A stretch of 64,000 nt of DNA, taken from Flabesymbios commensalis (lineage: Eukaryota; Annelida; Polychaeta; Terebellida; Flabelligeridae). The notes beneath the pieces were generated by a model. It saw nothing but the letters and a program-made list of their open reading frames with translations. It was not told where the DNA came from and ran no database searches. Location of the stretch: contig OZ024914.1 in assembly GCA_964017125.1 (NCBI GenBank), forward strand, positions 32,057,137 through 32,121,136, given 5' to 3'. A program made the translations under genes and the position numbers. Numbering within the stretch: the stretch's first letter is position 1; every line of letters begins with the position of its first letter. Of the stretch, positions 35,431-47,309 are shown one piece after another.

Positions 35431-35699
35431 GTGAGTGAGTGAGTGAGTGAGTGAGTGAGTGAGTGAGTGAGTGAGTGAGTGAGTGAGTGAGTGAGTGAGT
35501 GAGTGAGTGAGTGAGTGAGTGAGTGAGTGAGTGAGTGAGTGAGTGAGTGAGTGAGTGAGTGAGTGAGTGAGTGAGTGAGTGAGTGAGTGAGTGAGTGAGT
35601 GAGTGAGTGAGTGAGTGAGTGAGTGAGTGAGTGAGTGAGTGAGTGAGTGAGTGAGTGAGTGAGTGAGTGAGTGAGTGAGTGAGTGAGTGAGTGAGTGAG
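35431..35699. repeat. (GAGT)n tetranucleotide array
   Basis: About 269 bp of perfect GTGA repeat. Near-absence of variants suggests recent expansion. Confidence 0.95.
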
Positions 35700-36681
35700 C
35701 CAGCTTTAGCCAAAACCAGTCATTCTGTGATAATGTTTTTGTGCCAGTTCAGCATTTTTTACCACCAACTCCATCTGGTGACTGGTTAAATGTGGTTATA
35801 GTGACTGTTCTTTACTGCCCTCTGGTGAGGATATGTGCCGCCAATACAACGAACAAGCCCATTGTAAAACCATGGAAGTATCTGAGGACGTTTTGAACGT
35901 TTTTTCAGATCTAGGTTCATCATTGGCTGATCAAATAATGCACCAGGAATGTATCGCACTGAAACTCTTTCACAAGCCGCTCTATTTGAATTGGAACGCA
36001 AACATTTATTGGCGAAACCATGGTCTGATAAAAAGTACCCCCCGGGGGTTACAAGATTATTTTGTTAGGCCCAACATTAGGCCAATTCAAGATGTTTTTT
36101 AAAGCATTTGGCGAAAAATAGGGAGCGGCCCCGCGCCTTCCTTTCATCTCCCCCCGGATACGACCGTGAAATGGTAATTTGAAATACAAGATACATTGAA
36201 CAATCAGTTGCTGGCCTAACAGCAACATTGGTTGAATGTCTCGTAATAGAATACTTGGCAAGCTTATAGTAGTTTCGAGCATGCACAAGTGTCATGTAGC
36301 GTGTTTATATCAGTAGAAGCTTTCGTGAAATGGCCACAGTGCTCAAACATAACAGATGACTGACACTTTCCTTTCTCAAATAATAATCTACAACGTTGCA
36401 TTTAAAACAAAGATCTCAGATAACGAAAACATAGAAACACAGACTGGAGGGCGAAAGGGCACAATATTCCTTCTCTACATTTCCCACTGAGCCACTGAAG
36501 ACGTAAGAACGGCACGTAGAGTGGGGCAGATTTAACGGGCGTCCTTTAGAGTAAAAAAGGGGGATCAGTTCCGGGTGTGCCGCCTTAGCATTACTTTTGC
36601 ATAACGGCCAGAAACAGCGCACGTCCATTAACGGATTAACCCATTCACTCCCGAGTACGAGATGTGGCCATGTCACCGAGC

Positions 36682-36942
36682 TTAACCCTTGAAGCGCTGA
36701 GATATTCTTGTATAAACCATGGAAACAAATGGGGTTTTTCAATTTGAGATCATCATAAATGTCTTAGTCAGTTTTTTCCGATTCATTTGAATACCTATGT
36801 TATGGGCCTACGTCCACGAGAAATATTTTTACTCTTAGAGCCAACAGTGCGAGGATCGACTTTAGACGTCAGAATCTGACGTCTACAGACGTCAGATTTT
36901 GACGACTAAAGTCGATCCCCGCGCTGTAGACCTATGGGTTAA
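36682..36942. mobile_element. MITE, GACGTC family (long copy)
   Basis: Starts TTAACCCTTGAAGCGCTG and ends GATCCCCGCGCTG, then GGGTTAA. It carries the family body ATTTGAATACCTATGTTATG and the palindrome GACGTCAGAATCTGACGTC in variant form. Non-coding. Confidence 0.7.
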
Positions 36943-37158
36943 CCATTAAAACGCTGAAATGTCTTAGTTAGATTATTCTGCTTCATTTGACTAACTAACG
37001 GTACTTAAATGGTATGGGTAGGGCGTCTATAGGCCTACAGCCATAATAAGCCTACGTGTTCTACTCTTTCAGTGCGGGGATGTACGTTAGGCGTCAGAAT
37101 CTGACGTCTGCAGACGCCAGATTCTGACGTCTAAAGTCGGTCCCCGCACTGAAAGGGG
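36939..37158. mobile_element. MITE, GACGTC family (adjacent copy)
   Basis: Begins TTAACCATTAAAACGCTG, immediately after the previous copy, and ends GGTCCCCGCACTGAAAGGGG. The centre has GTCAGAATCTGACGTCTGC and GCCAGATTCTGACGTC in mirror order. Head-to-tail with the 36682 copy. Confidence 0.7.
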
Positions 37159-37169
37159 TGCATCACATG

Positions 37170-38090
37170 GATCTCATCCCAGTAACCATTTAACAACACA
37201 AATACTGAGGTAACTCATTTTCACCAACGACTAAGATTTGCTTTTGTTATATTTATCAGACATCATAGGCCTACATTGGCCTACATATTCTGACAGAAAA
37301 AATAAAGTCTATCTTACAAAAGCTAGGTCTTTAATTAATTCCCTTTGCTGCGAGTTTTTACCTCTTTCGGCACCTGACACCTGGAGGGTATTTTAATGTC
37401 ATGTAGCTGAGACTTATTTAGGCCTATAAGATAAAACATCATCCAGATAATTATTATCTTCGTCTCTGTATTACAAAATCAGGGTATCAGCTACATCCGG
37501 CGTTTTTGTTTCGGTCAATTAAGCCTAGTGTAATATGTTGCGTGGCTAATTAGTGTAATTAAACTTTGTAATAAGACTTAGGATGTCCATTGGTTCAAAG
37601 TTGGTTACTCGGTTGATGGTTGTGGTGATGATAATATAATGTTATACACAGGAGCCTTTAAGTTACATCCTACTTGTATAATGTGTAGGCCTAGGCCATA
37701 CAAGTGTAGGCCTATGAGACATTCGTATCGGAGCTATCCTCAAAAGGTGCGTCGAAAATAAGGTATTTGTTTTAAATGGAAACAATGATATTGCTCTATA
37801 CATACATGTACTTTGAAATATTTTTTATTTTCGAATTCCAAACTAATTGAAGAAGCTGGAAGAGCTTTCAAATATAAATGTGATCATTTAATTTATTAGT
37901 TATGAATTTTTTTACAGTTTTGGATGAATGCAACATTGTCCCTGGACATTTCACAATGACACAATATTCCACAATATCACCCACAATTCCACAATATCAT
38001 CCCACATCCACAGTTATCAGCCAAGATAATAATACTATATGCATTTCATACACATCGCCACATTAAGAGCAAGTTCTCAAATCATATAAA
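37170..38090. other. Unannotated DNA
   Basis: AT-rich, with five of the window's TAGGCCTA palindromes between 37029 and 37713 and a repeated CCACAATATCA motif near 37970-38000. No exon supported. Confidence 0.35.
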
Positions 38091-38093
38091 CTC

Positions 38094-38180
38094 TATATCG
38101 TCGGCCTTCTGATAAAACCTCGTATCTGCCTTCTATATATGTATACAGATACGAGGTTTTATCAGAAGGCCGATGATATA
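38094..38180. repeat. Long inverted repeat, ~35-bp arms
   Basis: Left arm 38094-38128 (CGGCCTTCTGATAAAACC ... CGTATCTG) and right arm 38146-38180 are inverted copies with one mismatch and a 17-bp loop. It lies 240 bp left of the 42-bp array. Confidence 0.85.
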
Positions 38181-38333
38181 CTTGAGGGATATCTAAGAGG
38201 AAATAATTCACCAATTTCGTTATAATGGGCTTTGTGTTGAGACACAGACGGTTGTGTTACCATGGGGGTTGTGTTACGCATGCCCATTTCGCAGTTATAT
38301 GAATCTATAAATGAAATTTTCACCCAATCAATG

Positions 38334-38378
38334 TTGTGTATCGCTATCACGACCCACAATTGCAAGTGGTTAAAAATT
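38334..38378. repeat. Hairpin element, GTTGTGNNTCGCT family
   Basis: TTGTGTATCGCTATCACGAC then CCACAATTGCAAGTGGTTAAAAATT. The second half matches the complement of the 53512 copy, including the GGTTAAAAATT flank. Confidence 0.6.
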
Positions 38379-38419
38379 GCCCATAATTATTATTTCAGAC
38401 GACAAATTTATATTTAGTT

Positions 38420-41400
38420 GTATTGTCTGATTGTCATACAGGAGTGTTTTTTTATTTAGGTGTGTTGTCTGATTGTGATTCAGGCATGTTTTCCTATTTA
38501 GGTGGGTTGACTGATTGTGATAGAGGTATGTTTTTCTACCTTGGTGTGTTGGCTGATTGTAATAGAGACGTGTTTTCCCATTTAGACGTGTTGGCTGATT
38601 GTGATAGAGGCGTGTTTTTTGTTCTTGAGCGTGTTGTCTAATTGTGGTAGTGGCGTTTTTTTCTATTTAAGCGTGTTGGCTGACTGTGATAGAGGCGTGT
38701 TTTTCTATTTAGGTGTGTTGGTTGATTGTGATAGTGGTATGTTTTTCTATTTAAGTGTGTTGGCTGGTTGTGATAGAGGCGTGTTTTTTCTATTTATGTG
38801 TGTTGGCTGATTGTGATAGAGGTATGTTTTTCTATTTAAGTGTGTTGGCTGATTGTGATAGAGGTATGTTTTTCTATTTAGGCGTGTTGGCTGATTGTGA
38901 TAGAGGTATGTTTTTCTATTTAGGCGTGTTGTCTGATTGTGATAGAGGTATGTTTTTCTATTTAGGTGTGTTGGCTGATTGTGATAGAGGTAAGTTTTTC
39001 TATTTAGGTTGGTTGATCGATTGTGATAGTGGTATGTTTTTCTATTTAGGCGTGTTGGCTGATTGAATCCAGTCATAGAGACGTGTTTTCCCATTTAGAC
39101 GTGTTGGCTGATTGTGATAGAGGCGTGTTTTTTGTTCTTGAGCGTGTTGTCTAATTGTGGTAGTGGCGTTTTTTTCTATTTAAGCGTGTTAGCTGATTGT
39201 GATAGAGGAGTGTTTTTCTATTTAGGCGTGTTGGCTGATTGTGATAGTGGCGCGTTTTTCTATTTAGGCGTGTTGGCTGTTTGTGATAAAGGTGCATTTT
39301 TCTATTTAGGTGTGTTGGTTGATTGTGGTAGTGGCGTGTTTTTCTATTTAGGTGTGTTGATGTATTGTGATAGAGACGTGTTTTTCCATTTAGGTGTGTT
39401 GGCTGATTGTGATAAAGGTGTGTTTTTCTATTTAGGTGTGTTGTCTGTTTGTGATAAAGGCGTGTTCTTCTATTCAGGTGTGTTGGTTGATTGTGATAGT
39501 GGTATGTTTTTCTATTTAGGTGTGTTGAGTGATTGTGATAGAGACGTGTTTTTGTATCTATAGGTGTGTTGGCTGATTGTGATAAAGGTGTGTTTTTCTA
39601 TTAAGGTGTGTTAGTTGATTGTGATGGTGGTATGTTTTTCTATTTAGGTGTGTTGGTTAGTTGTGATAGAGGCGTGTTTTTTTCTATTTAGGTGTGTTGG
39701 TTGATTGTGATAGTGGTATGTTTTTCTATTTCGGTGTGTTGGCTGATTGTGATAAAGTTGTGTTTTTCTGTTAAGGTGTGTTGGTTGATTGTGATAGTGA
39801 TATGTTTTTCTATCTAGGTGTGCTGGCTGGTTGTGATAGAGGCGTGTTTTTTCTATTTAGGTGTGTTGGTTGATTGTGATAGTGGTATGTTTTTCTATTT
39901 CGGTGTGTTGGCTGATTGTGATAAAGGTGTGTTTTTCTGTTTAGGTGTGTTGGTTGATTGTGATAGTGATATGTTTTTCTATTTAGGTGTGTTGGCTGGT
40001 TGTGATAGAGGCGTGTTTTTTTTATTTAGGTGTGTTGGTTGATTGTGATAGTGATATGTTTTTCTATTTAGGTGTGTTGGTTGATTGTGATAGAGGTGTG
40101 TTTTTCTATTTAGGTGTGTTGGCTGGTTGTGATAGAGGCGTGTTTTTTCTATTTAGGTGTGTTGGTTGATTGTGATAGTGGTATGTTTTTCTGTTTAGGT
40201 GTGTTGGTTGATTGTGATAGAGGCGTGTTTTTCTATTTAGGTGTGTTGGCTGGTTGTGATAGAGGCGTGTTTTTCTATTTAGGTGTGTTGGCTGATTGTG
40301 ATAGAGGCGTGTTTTTCTATTTAGGTGTGTTGGTTGATTGTGATAGTGATATGTTTTTCTATTTAGGTGTGTTGGTTGATTGTGATAGAGGCGTGTTTTT
40401 TCTATTTAGGTGTGTTGGTTGATTGTGATAGTGATATGTTTTTCTATTTAGGTGTGTTGGTTGATTGTGATAGTGGTATGTTTTTCTATTTAGGTGTGTT
40501 GGTTGATTGTGATAGAGGTGTGTTTTTCTATTTAGGTGTGTTGGTTGATTGTGATAGTGGTGTGTTTTTCTATTTAGGTGTGTTGGTTGATTGTGATAGA
40601 GGTGTGTTTTTCTATTTAGGTGTGTTGGCTGGTTGTGATAGAGGCGTGTTTTTTCTATTTAGGTGTGTTGGTTGATTGTGATAGTGATATGTTTTTCTAT
40701 TTAGGTGTGTTGGCTGATTGTGATAGAGGTATGTTTTCCTATTTAGGTGTGTTGGTTGATTGTGATAGTGGTATGTTTTTCTATTTAGGTGTGTTGGCTG
40801 ATTGTGATAGAGGTGTGTTTTTCTATTTAGGTGTGTTGGCTGGTTGTGATAGAGGCGTGTTTTTTTCTATTTAGGTGTGTTGGTTGATTGTGATAGTGAT
40901 ATGTTTTTCTATTTAGGTGTGTTGGCTGATTGTGATAGAGGTATGTTTTTCTATTTAGGTGTGTTGGTTGATTGTGATAGTGGTATGTTTTTCTATTTAG
41001 GTGTGTTGGCTGATTGTGATAGAGGTGTGTTTTTCTATTTAGGTGTGTTGGCTGGTTGTGATAGAGGCGTGTTTTTTCTATTTAGGTGTGTTGGTTGATT
41101 GTGATAGTGATATGTTTTTCTATTTAGGTGTGCTGGCTGGTTGTGATAGAGGCGTGTTTTTTCTATTTAGGTGTGTTGGTTGATTGTGATAGTGGTATGT
41201 TTTTCTATTTAGGCGTGTTGGCTGATTGTGCTGAAGGTGTGTTTTTGTGTTAAGGTGTGTTGGTTGATTGTGATAGTGGTATGTTTTTCTATTTAGGCGT
41301 GTTGGCTGATTGTGCTGAAGGTGTGTTTTTGTGTTAAGGTGTGTTGGTTGATTGTGATAGTGGTATGTTTTTCTATTTAAGTGTGTTGGCTGGTTGTGAT

Positions 41401-41608
41401 AGAGGCGTGTTTTTTCTATTTATGTGTGTTGGCTGATTGTGATAGAGGTATGTTTTTCTATTTAAGTGTGTTGGCTGATTGTGATAGAGGTATGTTTTTC
41501 TATTTAGGCGTGTTGTCTGATTGTGATAGAGGTAAGTTTTTCTATTTAGGTTGGTTGATCGATTGTGATAGTGGTATGTTTTTCTATTTAGGCGCGTTGG
41601 CTGATTGA
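38420..41608. repeat. 3.2-kb minisatellite, 42-bp unit
   Basis: The unit is GTGTTGGCTGATTGTGATAG followed by AGGTATGTTTTTCTATTTAG and GT: 42 bp, about 76 copies with substitutions. Because 42 is divisible by three, frames stay open on both strands (VLADCDRGVFFYLG on plus, NRKTYLYHNQPTHL on minus). An extra T in some units (TGTTTTTTCTA) shifts the frame and marks a higher-order period of 127 or 253 bp between about 39987 and 40877. The 38750-39075 stretch, including the array-end sequence GATTGAATCCAGTCA, is repeated at 41376-41620. No promoter, splice sites or start context was seen, so it is treated as non-coding satellite. Confidence 0.9.
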
Positions 41609-41790
41609 ATCCAGTCAATCAAACCAGTGACACAAACTAAATCCTAGAAAAGTCAATATTAATAATACCACCAAAAGGGAGGCTTGCTATGTATAGAAGT
41701 CACGTCATTGACGGAATAACCTCGTCCACGAGCAAAAACCTGACCCTGTGTGAAACACGCTCGTCGAAGACTTAGATGGCCTGCCTCAAA

Positions 41791-41867
41791 TTTTTTATTT
41801 TAATGACATCCCATGTAGTATCCTTATTCAATAAGGATACCACATGGGATGTCATTAAAATAAAAAT
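41791..41867. repeat. Long inverted repeat, ~38-bp arms
   Basis: TTTTAATGACATCCCATGTA ... TCCTTATT (to 41828) is mirrored by AATAAGGATACCACATGGGA and TGTCATTAAAATAAAAAT (41830-41867), with one mismatch and a single-base loop. It lies ~180 bp right of the 42-bp array. Its sequence is unrelated to the 38094 inverted repeat. Confidence 0.85.
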
Positions 41868-41869
41868 CA

Positions 41870-43480
41870 TTAACAGTTTAAAAATGTATTTTGCAAGGTC
41901 TTTTCACTAATGTGATCTATTTTTAATCATTGTATACACGATAATTATTTCAGGACCATTGAATCGTAATATTTTCATGCTATACGTTGCGTAAGTTAGG
42001 ACAATAAATAAGATAAATATCGTTCAAAACTGCAAATATAATTGTGAGGCAGAATATATATCATGTTGATTAATATTGTTTAACACTGCTAATATATTTT
42101 GTAAGGTACGATTTGTATCATGTTTTTTTATATGCAAATAAGATACACAATAAAAACACAGTAATCTTGTATCATTAAGGTTCATTTTTTATAACAAACA
42201 AATATGTGGATCCACCAAAAATGTTATAAAAACATCGAAACACTGAAGGAGGCTATGTACATTACACCGTCTTGTCGATTTATTTATACTTACAGTAAAT
42301 CTGGGACCAAGTATGGTATTCTACTTCTGAAGGAGTGGCTCAGTCTGTAACATGATGAGATCAGCCAATCACCCCCGTCTTTCAGTTGTTATTTAAATTA
42401 GGGAATAGAATACCATACTTGTGCTCTAATTTGCATATTTTTTTACCTATAAACTCACATATTCTGGTGGAAAACTAAACACGGATGTTTTGTGCATAAA
42501 ACTACAATGAGCTATGTTATGCTTATACCATCACAATTCACCCGAAATACCAGTCGTTCAGACCCACTAGACCTGCCAGAATTTACCATAGTTTTACAGA
42601 GATGGTCCAGTGTTGTCTCAGCATTGGGCCGGCAATTGAACAAGGAGATTATTATGCACTTCATCTGGTATAACACACGGGTGCGCTGTCACTAAGTGTC
42701 TGTGTTTCCCGGGGCGAAAACACGCCCCAGCCAAATGCCATTTCCCTGTTAGACCCATGTTTAAGTTTTCAATTTGATACCTTAATGGAAAAGCGTGGTC
42801 AGATGCTATTATAAGGGATCACCGGTGTCTTCTACGGCTTCAGCCGACACACACACTCGACACTTGGCGAGCCGAGCCACCCAATATACACATGTCAGCG
42901 TTAAAAATTGCCTGTTGAATTATGTGATAAGTATATAAAATTATGTATTAAGTAGACCCCGATAAAAATATAAAGAATTTATCAGCAAGTTGTCAACTCT
43001 GGCAATTTTCTATGCGTTTTCTATGCATCGTGAGGTTGTTCTAGTTTATTTTCCCTTGGGGCACTTATTTATTGGTTAGACAGCGCATACGCGAAACATT
43101 AACCCGACCTCTGTAATGTTGGCTAAAAAATAGACAAGCAGTGTGCTAATGTTTGGTCATGTTTGTTCGGATATGCTTGTTTTCTCATTTTTTTGTATAT
43201 CCCACAAAAAGTTCGACAAACTTTGTGTATTTGATAATTCGCTCTGGAAATGATTTAAATGTAACTTTATTTGTGACATTGACCTATAGCTCACTCCATT
43301 TTTCGCTTTAATGAGCTACACTATATATTATACTGGATTAACAGATATGTTCTGAACTAGGTATTGTATATTTATGTTCAGGGATAGAAAACAAATCATA
43401 TCTTTATCAATTGTTCATGTGTCCATAAGAGAACATCCATCTCAACGTGAAAATGAGTCCTCTACGTAGTATAAAACATT
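41870..43480. other. Unannotated DNA with a possible MITE trace
   Basis: Mostly featureless. GTATGGTATTCTACTTCTG (42312) and AGAATACCATACTTGTGC (42407) are partly inverted, about 90 bp apart, and may mark a small foldback. CAGTGTTGTCTCAGCATTGG at 42610 hints at a diverged CCCAGCAAACAC MITE. Confidence 0.35.
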
Positions 43481-43481
43481 A

Positions 43482-43669
43482 TATTAACTCTTACAGTGCG
43501 TGGATCTACTTTAGACGTCAGAATCTGACATCTACAGTAGAGTACAAATATTTCTACACCCACAACATAAGTATTTAAATTTATTACATTTATAGTGATT
43601 TCAAATTGAAAAAGACCCTTTGGTCTCCATGGTTTAACCAATAATTTAGCGCTTTAAGGGTTTACCCTT
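43482..43669. mobile_element. MITE, GACGTC family (minus-oriented copy)
   Basis: TTAACTCTTACAGTGCGTGG, then GACGTCAGAATCTGACATC, and near the far end ATTTCAAATTGAAAAAGACC and GCGCTTTAAGGG. This is the long copy at 36682 read in reverse. Confidence 0.6.
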
Positions 43670-43910
43670 AAATCGCTGAAATACGTGTCTACAAACCCAG
43701 AGATCAAAGCGGATTTTTTTCCAATTTTAAATCATCATAAAATTATTAATGTCTCAGTTAGCTCTTTCCGCTTCATTTGAATACCTATATTATGGGTCTA
43801 CGACCATTGGTATATTCACTCTTTCAGTGCGGGGATCGACTTCAGGCGTCAGAATCTGACGCCTATGGACGTCAGATTCTGACGCCTAAGGTGATCCTCG
43901 CGCTAAAATG
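43667..43910. mobile_element. MITE, GACGTC family (plus-oriented copy)
   Basis: ACCCTTAAATCGCTGAAAT, then the body ATTTGAATACCTATATTATG, then TTTCAGTGCGGGGATCGAC, GGCGTCAGAATCTGACGCC and its mirror. It abuts the previous copy tail to tail. Confidence 0.7.
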
Positions 43911-43919
43911 TTTCAAAAA

Positions 43920-45800
43920 ATATGGCAGAATATAAACATAAACTTAAAAGGACTTTGCTGCGTTCTGCTAACTGAAGTATTTCCTAAAATAGTGGGCGAA
44001 GTAGTTTAGATGTGTGGGCTTATTTCAGGGTAGTTGGTTCGATCCTATAGGGACAATTTCAACAGAGTCAGTCCTATAGAAGTGGAAACTCCTAACTATG
44101 AGGCTAGGACATCGTAGTCTTTGCTTACTATAGTCATAATATAACCGTGTTTATCACGTTGATTATTAGACGCTAGTTTTACTACTATATGTTAATCATG
44201 GAAATTTAAAAAAAATTATCCCCTAAATATGTTTATTTCTCAATAATCGATGTATCAATGGATACATAATCCTTGTTTTCAGAGTACACTGCTCAGTAGG
44301 CCCAAGTAATCTATAGAAATCCTTGGTAGGCCAGACTCGTCCGTGAGTCTCAGACAGTTAGTACTTAGCTGGTGATGTGAGGGCTGTTTTGACACATCTG
44401 TAAATGGGAGTGCAGGCTCACTGCATATTGTTTGCACAACAATGGCACAACGCTCTGTCAACGTCTCTGCAGTTGGCCCAGTATTGTGCCATTATTTGGC
44501 CAGCGGGTGGTGTAAGATATTAAGTATTTTGCGTTGCGGCCGACCTCAGAAAGCTAGCAATGTCCAGGAGGTGGCATCTCATATTTCTGTCGGCCTCAGC
44601 ACCCAAAAAGCCTTAACAGCCGGCCCACTAAGTTGTGCATTAAGGCTAATGGCATATTGTGTCAATTTCCGCAACTGCCATTAAGCCCGGCGACTGGAGT
44701 CCTTGTTCCACCCCCCCCCCCCTGGATCCAGAACGGCGTACACGTGTACCCAGAGAAAGCGTGCACATGGCGTACTTTTGCAGGAGATTGCTGTATGACA
44801 TTTTCCATTACCATTGATCTTTCAAAAAAACCACAGCACTACTCTCCTAGACAAGTCGCTATGTTGCGTGTCAATTTTCCGTAGTTGGATAATTATTACA
44901 TGGTCATAGACACGGTAACCTCAAAATGCTTTATCACCGTTCATATTCATCAAATAATAAGACAATTTTAGCTAAAAGATATACTCCTAATAAAAATAAT
45001 AACATCATGATATAATATTTTGTTTTTCAATAAGAACGCCGTATTGGACCTCTACTTCAGTTGTTGAGGGATTCGTTTTACATGTTTTACCCGTGCTAAT
45101 GACAAGAAAGAGCACAAAATATATGGTAACGATGGGCATACAGCATATTCTCAGAACCATTTTTTGCTATAAAATACTATATTTCTACATTTCTTAGCGT
45201 AGATAATATTTTCGAATGGATTTGAACGCTCTTATATATACCCTGTATAGAGGACGCCTGATAATTTTTTCATTGCTGATTTTAATTTTTTTCATCTTTT
45301 ACCTTCACAATAATGAGCCACACATCCTTATCGAAAATATGTTGTCTAAATCTGTAAATAGAATACTTTGTCATGTTCAATTTTTTTTAGAGAATAACGA
45401 CATAACGACAAATCGCAACCAAAATACAAATGTGCTTTGCATTGAATCACATAGTGAAGGGATATAATTTTATAATTTATAAGTTTTCTATTACAAAGTC
45501 CTTTGATTTACTTTATCAAAAAACCAACCTTTTAATACCTAGTTGACAATATACAAGACTTGGAGGTACAAGTGTTACGAGTGTGTAGGCCTATCTACTT
45601 TTCACTCCGTCTACTGCTTGCCATCCATGCTTCATTAACATGTGCTTTTAAGTTTTCGGTTGAAAGCCGTGTCAATCACTGGTTCCATTAGTGATCCCTT
45701 TCCTGTTAGATCGATCAGTAAGAAGAGATTGAGTTTGTCCGGGATTCGGAAAAAATCCCGCTATTAGAGTGACCTGGCGGCATTAACATGTGACATTCTC
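43920..45800. other. Unannotated DNA
   Basis: A GC-richer stretch at about 44440-44800 contains diverged family pieces (CAACGTCTCTGCAGTTGGCC) and a poly-C run. An 83-codon frame at 45216-45467 has a hydrophobic start but low-complexity, AT-driven composition. No gene is supported. Confidence 0.35.
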
Positions 45801-45804
45801 ATCT

Positions 45805-46033
45805 TTAACTCTTAAAGTGCTGAATTAATTGTATATAAACCTTGGAGACTAAAGAGTTATTTTCAATTTGAAATCATCATGAATGTCTTAGTCAGCTCTT
45901 TCTGATTCATTTGAATACCTATGTTATGGGTCTACGACCAGTAGAATTATTTTAATTCTTTCAGTGCGGGGACCGAGGTCCACAGACGTAGGATTCTGAC
46001 GTATAAAGACGGCCCCCGCGCTGAAAGGGTTAA
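45805..46033. mobile_element. MITE, GACGTC family (copy)
   Basis: TTAACTCTTAAAGTGCTGAA at the left, the ATTTGAATACCTATGTTATG body, and CCCCCGCGCTGAAAGGGTTAA at the right without its last base. The palindromic centre is decayed (GACGTAGGATTCTGACGT). Confidence 0.7.
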
Positions 46034-46065
46034 TGGTAGCCACTGATGATTGTGGCGGGTAACTT

Positions 46066-46156
46066 TTTAACCTTTCGCTCCTAATAACTGTGATTTGATC
46101 GGCCAATAAAACGGATACAAAACGTCTATAGTTGTCCTTAGCGCTTTAAGGGTTAA
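46066..46156. mobile_element. Short MITE with TTTAACC ends
   Basis: Left TTTTTAACCTTTCGCTCC, right TAGCGCTTTAAGGGTTAAA. The ends are like the GACGTC family but the body differs. Confidence 0.35.
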
Positions 46157-46186
46157 AGGGCTGCATTAGTCGTGGATAACTGTCTC

Positions 46187-46231
46187 TCATTTGAACATGG
46201 CATTGCTGACGCAATTGCCAGGTTCAAATGA
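46187..46231. repeat. Hairpin element with GCTGACGC apex
   Basis: Arms TCATTTGAACATGGCATT and AATTGCCAGGTTCAAATGA flank GCTGACGC. The outer TCATTTGAA and the apex are shared with the 28.2-28.6 kb hairpins. Confidence 0.75.
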
Positions 46232-46964
46232 ATGGGAAATACCGCATCCTTTGCAAACACTAGACCATTCATAAATTACAATCGACGTGCTGCTTCAGAT
46301 CTGCAGACACATTCGATCAATTTCAGTCATTTTTTGTGAAAAGCGCTCCGCACTGAGTTAATCTAAGCGACTGATCTCGAACTCTTTGTGGTTCTTGATA
46401 TTTTTACTCGCACACAATAATTATGCAGGCTAGCTCACCTCGTTGCCACAGTATGTGAGTGAAGGTACATATACACTAACATGAGATACTGCCCCAGCAT
46501 TATTTCAATGATAGGGCTACGTATGAGAATGACGCTAGCCCAGTATTCAGGTATTGAGCCTGGTTTTGGGTACATCCAGTTAGGCTGATGTCAGTTCTGC
46601 ACTACAAAGGCCTGATTACTTTTGCACGCCAGAATTATCATACATAAAATATATTATAAAGTTAGTGTAATAATTATTGTTTTTTATTATAAAATATATG
46701 CATTATTATTTATATTTCAGATATTTTATATTACAAAGAAACATTGCTGGTCGACGGATAATGCCACCAGTGTCGTATTTGAGATGTGTGTCTGAAAACC
46801 AGTAGCATATAATGTAATATATATAATTATACATTGCTCCATATTATTATCTGTTACTGGTTCAATCTAGCATTTATATTTAAAGCGACACAATCAGGCC
46901 AAAATCATCATTTTATTTTGGCTCCCTGATATGGACATAATATTTGAACATTAAATTTCAGACA

Positions 46965-47304
46965 TCCATGTCCAAAATAAATGAAATGAGTCGGGCTTTA
47001 GGCCACCTTTGTGCACACATAGGCTAAACTGGGCCAGGAAAATCTCCTGAGGATGGTGAAATGATTGAGATGACACTGTCCTCCAGACACATAACTCGAA
47101 ATTCGAGCCCTGGCGGTCTGAGGCCGAGCACGCTACCTCTCGGTCACGGAGGCTCCCCGCAATACTGACTTTCACACGTGGATGGGGAAGAAACAATTTT
47201 TGTTTCTTTCAAACCGCCGAGACCGGGAACCGAACCCCGATCTCTGGCGTGAAAGGCGGTGCTAACCACTACCCTAGGGCCCCCGCCCTCCATGTCCAAA
47301 ATAA
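46965..47304 (-). mobile_element. Dimeric tRNA-derived SINE with 16-bp target duplication
   Basis: TCCATGTCCAAAATAA stands at 46965-46980 and 47289-47304. The ~308-bp body is the reverse complement of the 34966 SINE: CCGAGACCGGGAACCGAACC (B box), AACCACTACCCTAGGGC (A box of the first tRNA unit) and GGTCACGGAGGCTCCCC (second unit). The head carries a long GGGCGGGGGCC-like start. The intact duplication suggests a fairly young insertion. Confidence 0.9.
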
Positions 47305-47309
47305 GAAAT

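Noticed and set aside
35360-35713. Minus-strand frame of repeated Thr-His-Ser-Leu
   Set aside because: Shadow of the GAGT array.
36416-36742. 108-codon minus-strand open frame
   Set aside because: No recognised domain, and its end overlaps the start of a MITE.
38420-41608. CRISPR-like array or a repeat-protein gene
   Set aside because: No unique spacers between constant repeats, so not CRISPR. Frames shift at extra T residues and there is no start or splice context, so a gene is not supported.
45216-45467. Small membrane-protein gene
   Set aside because: Hydrophobic N-terminus but AT-driven composition, no recognisable family and no supporting exon signals.
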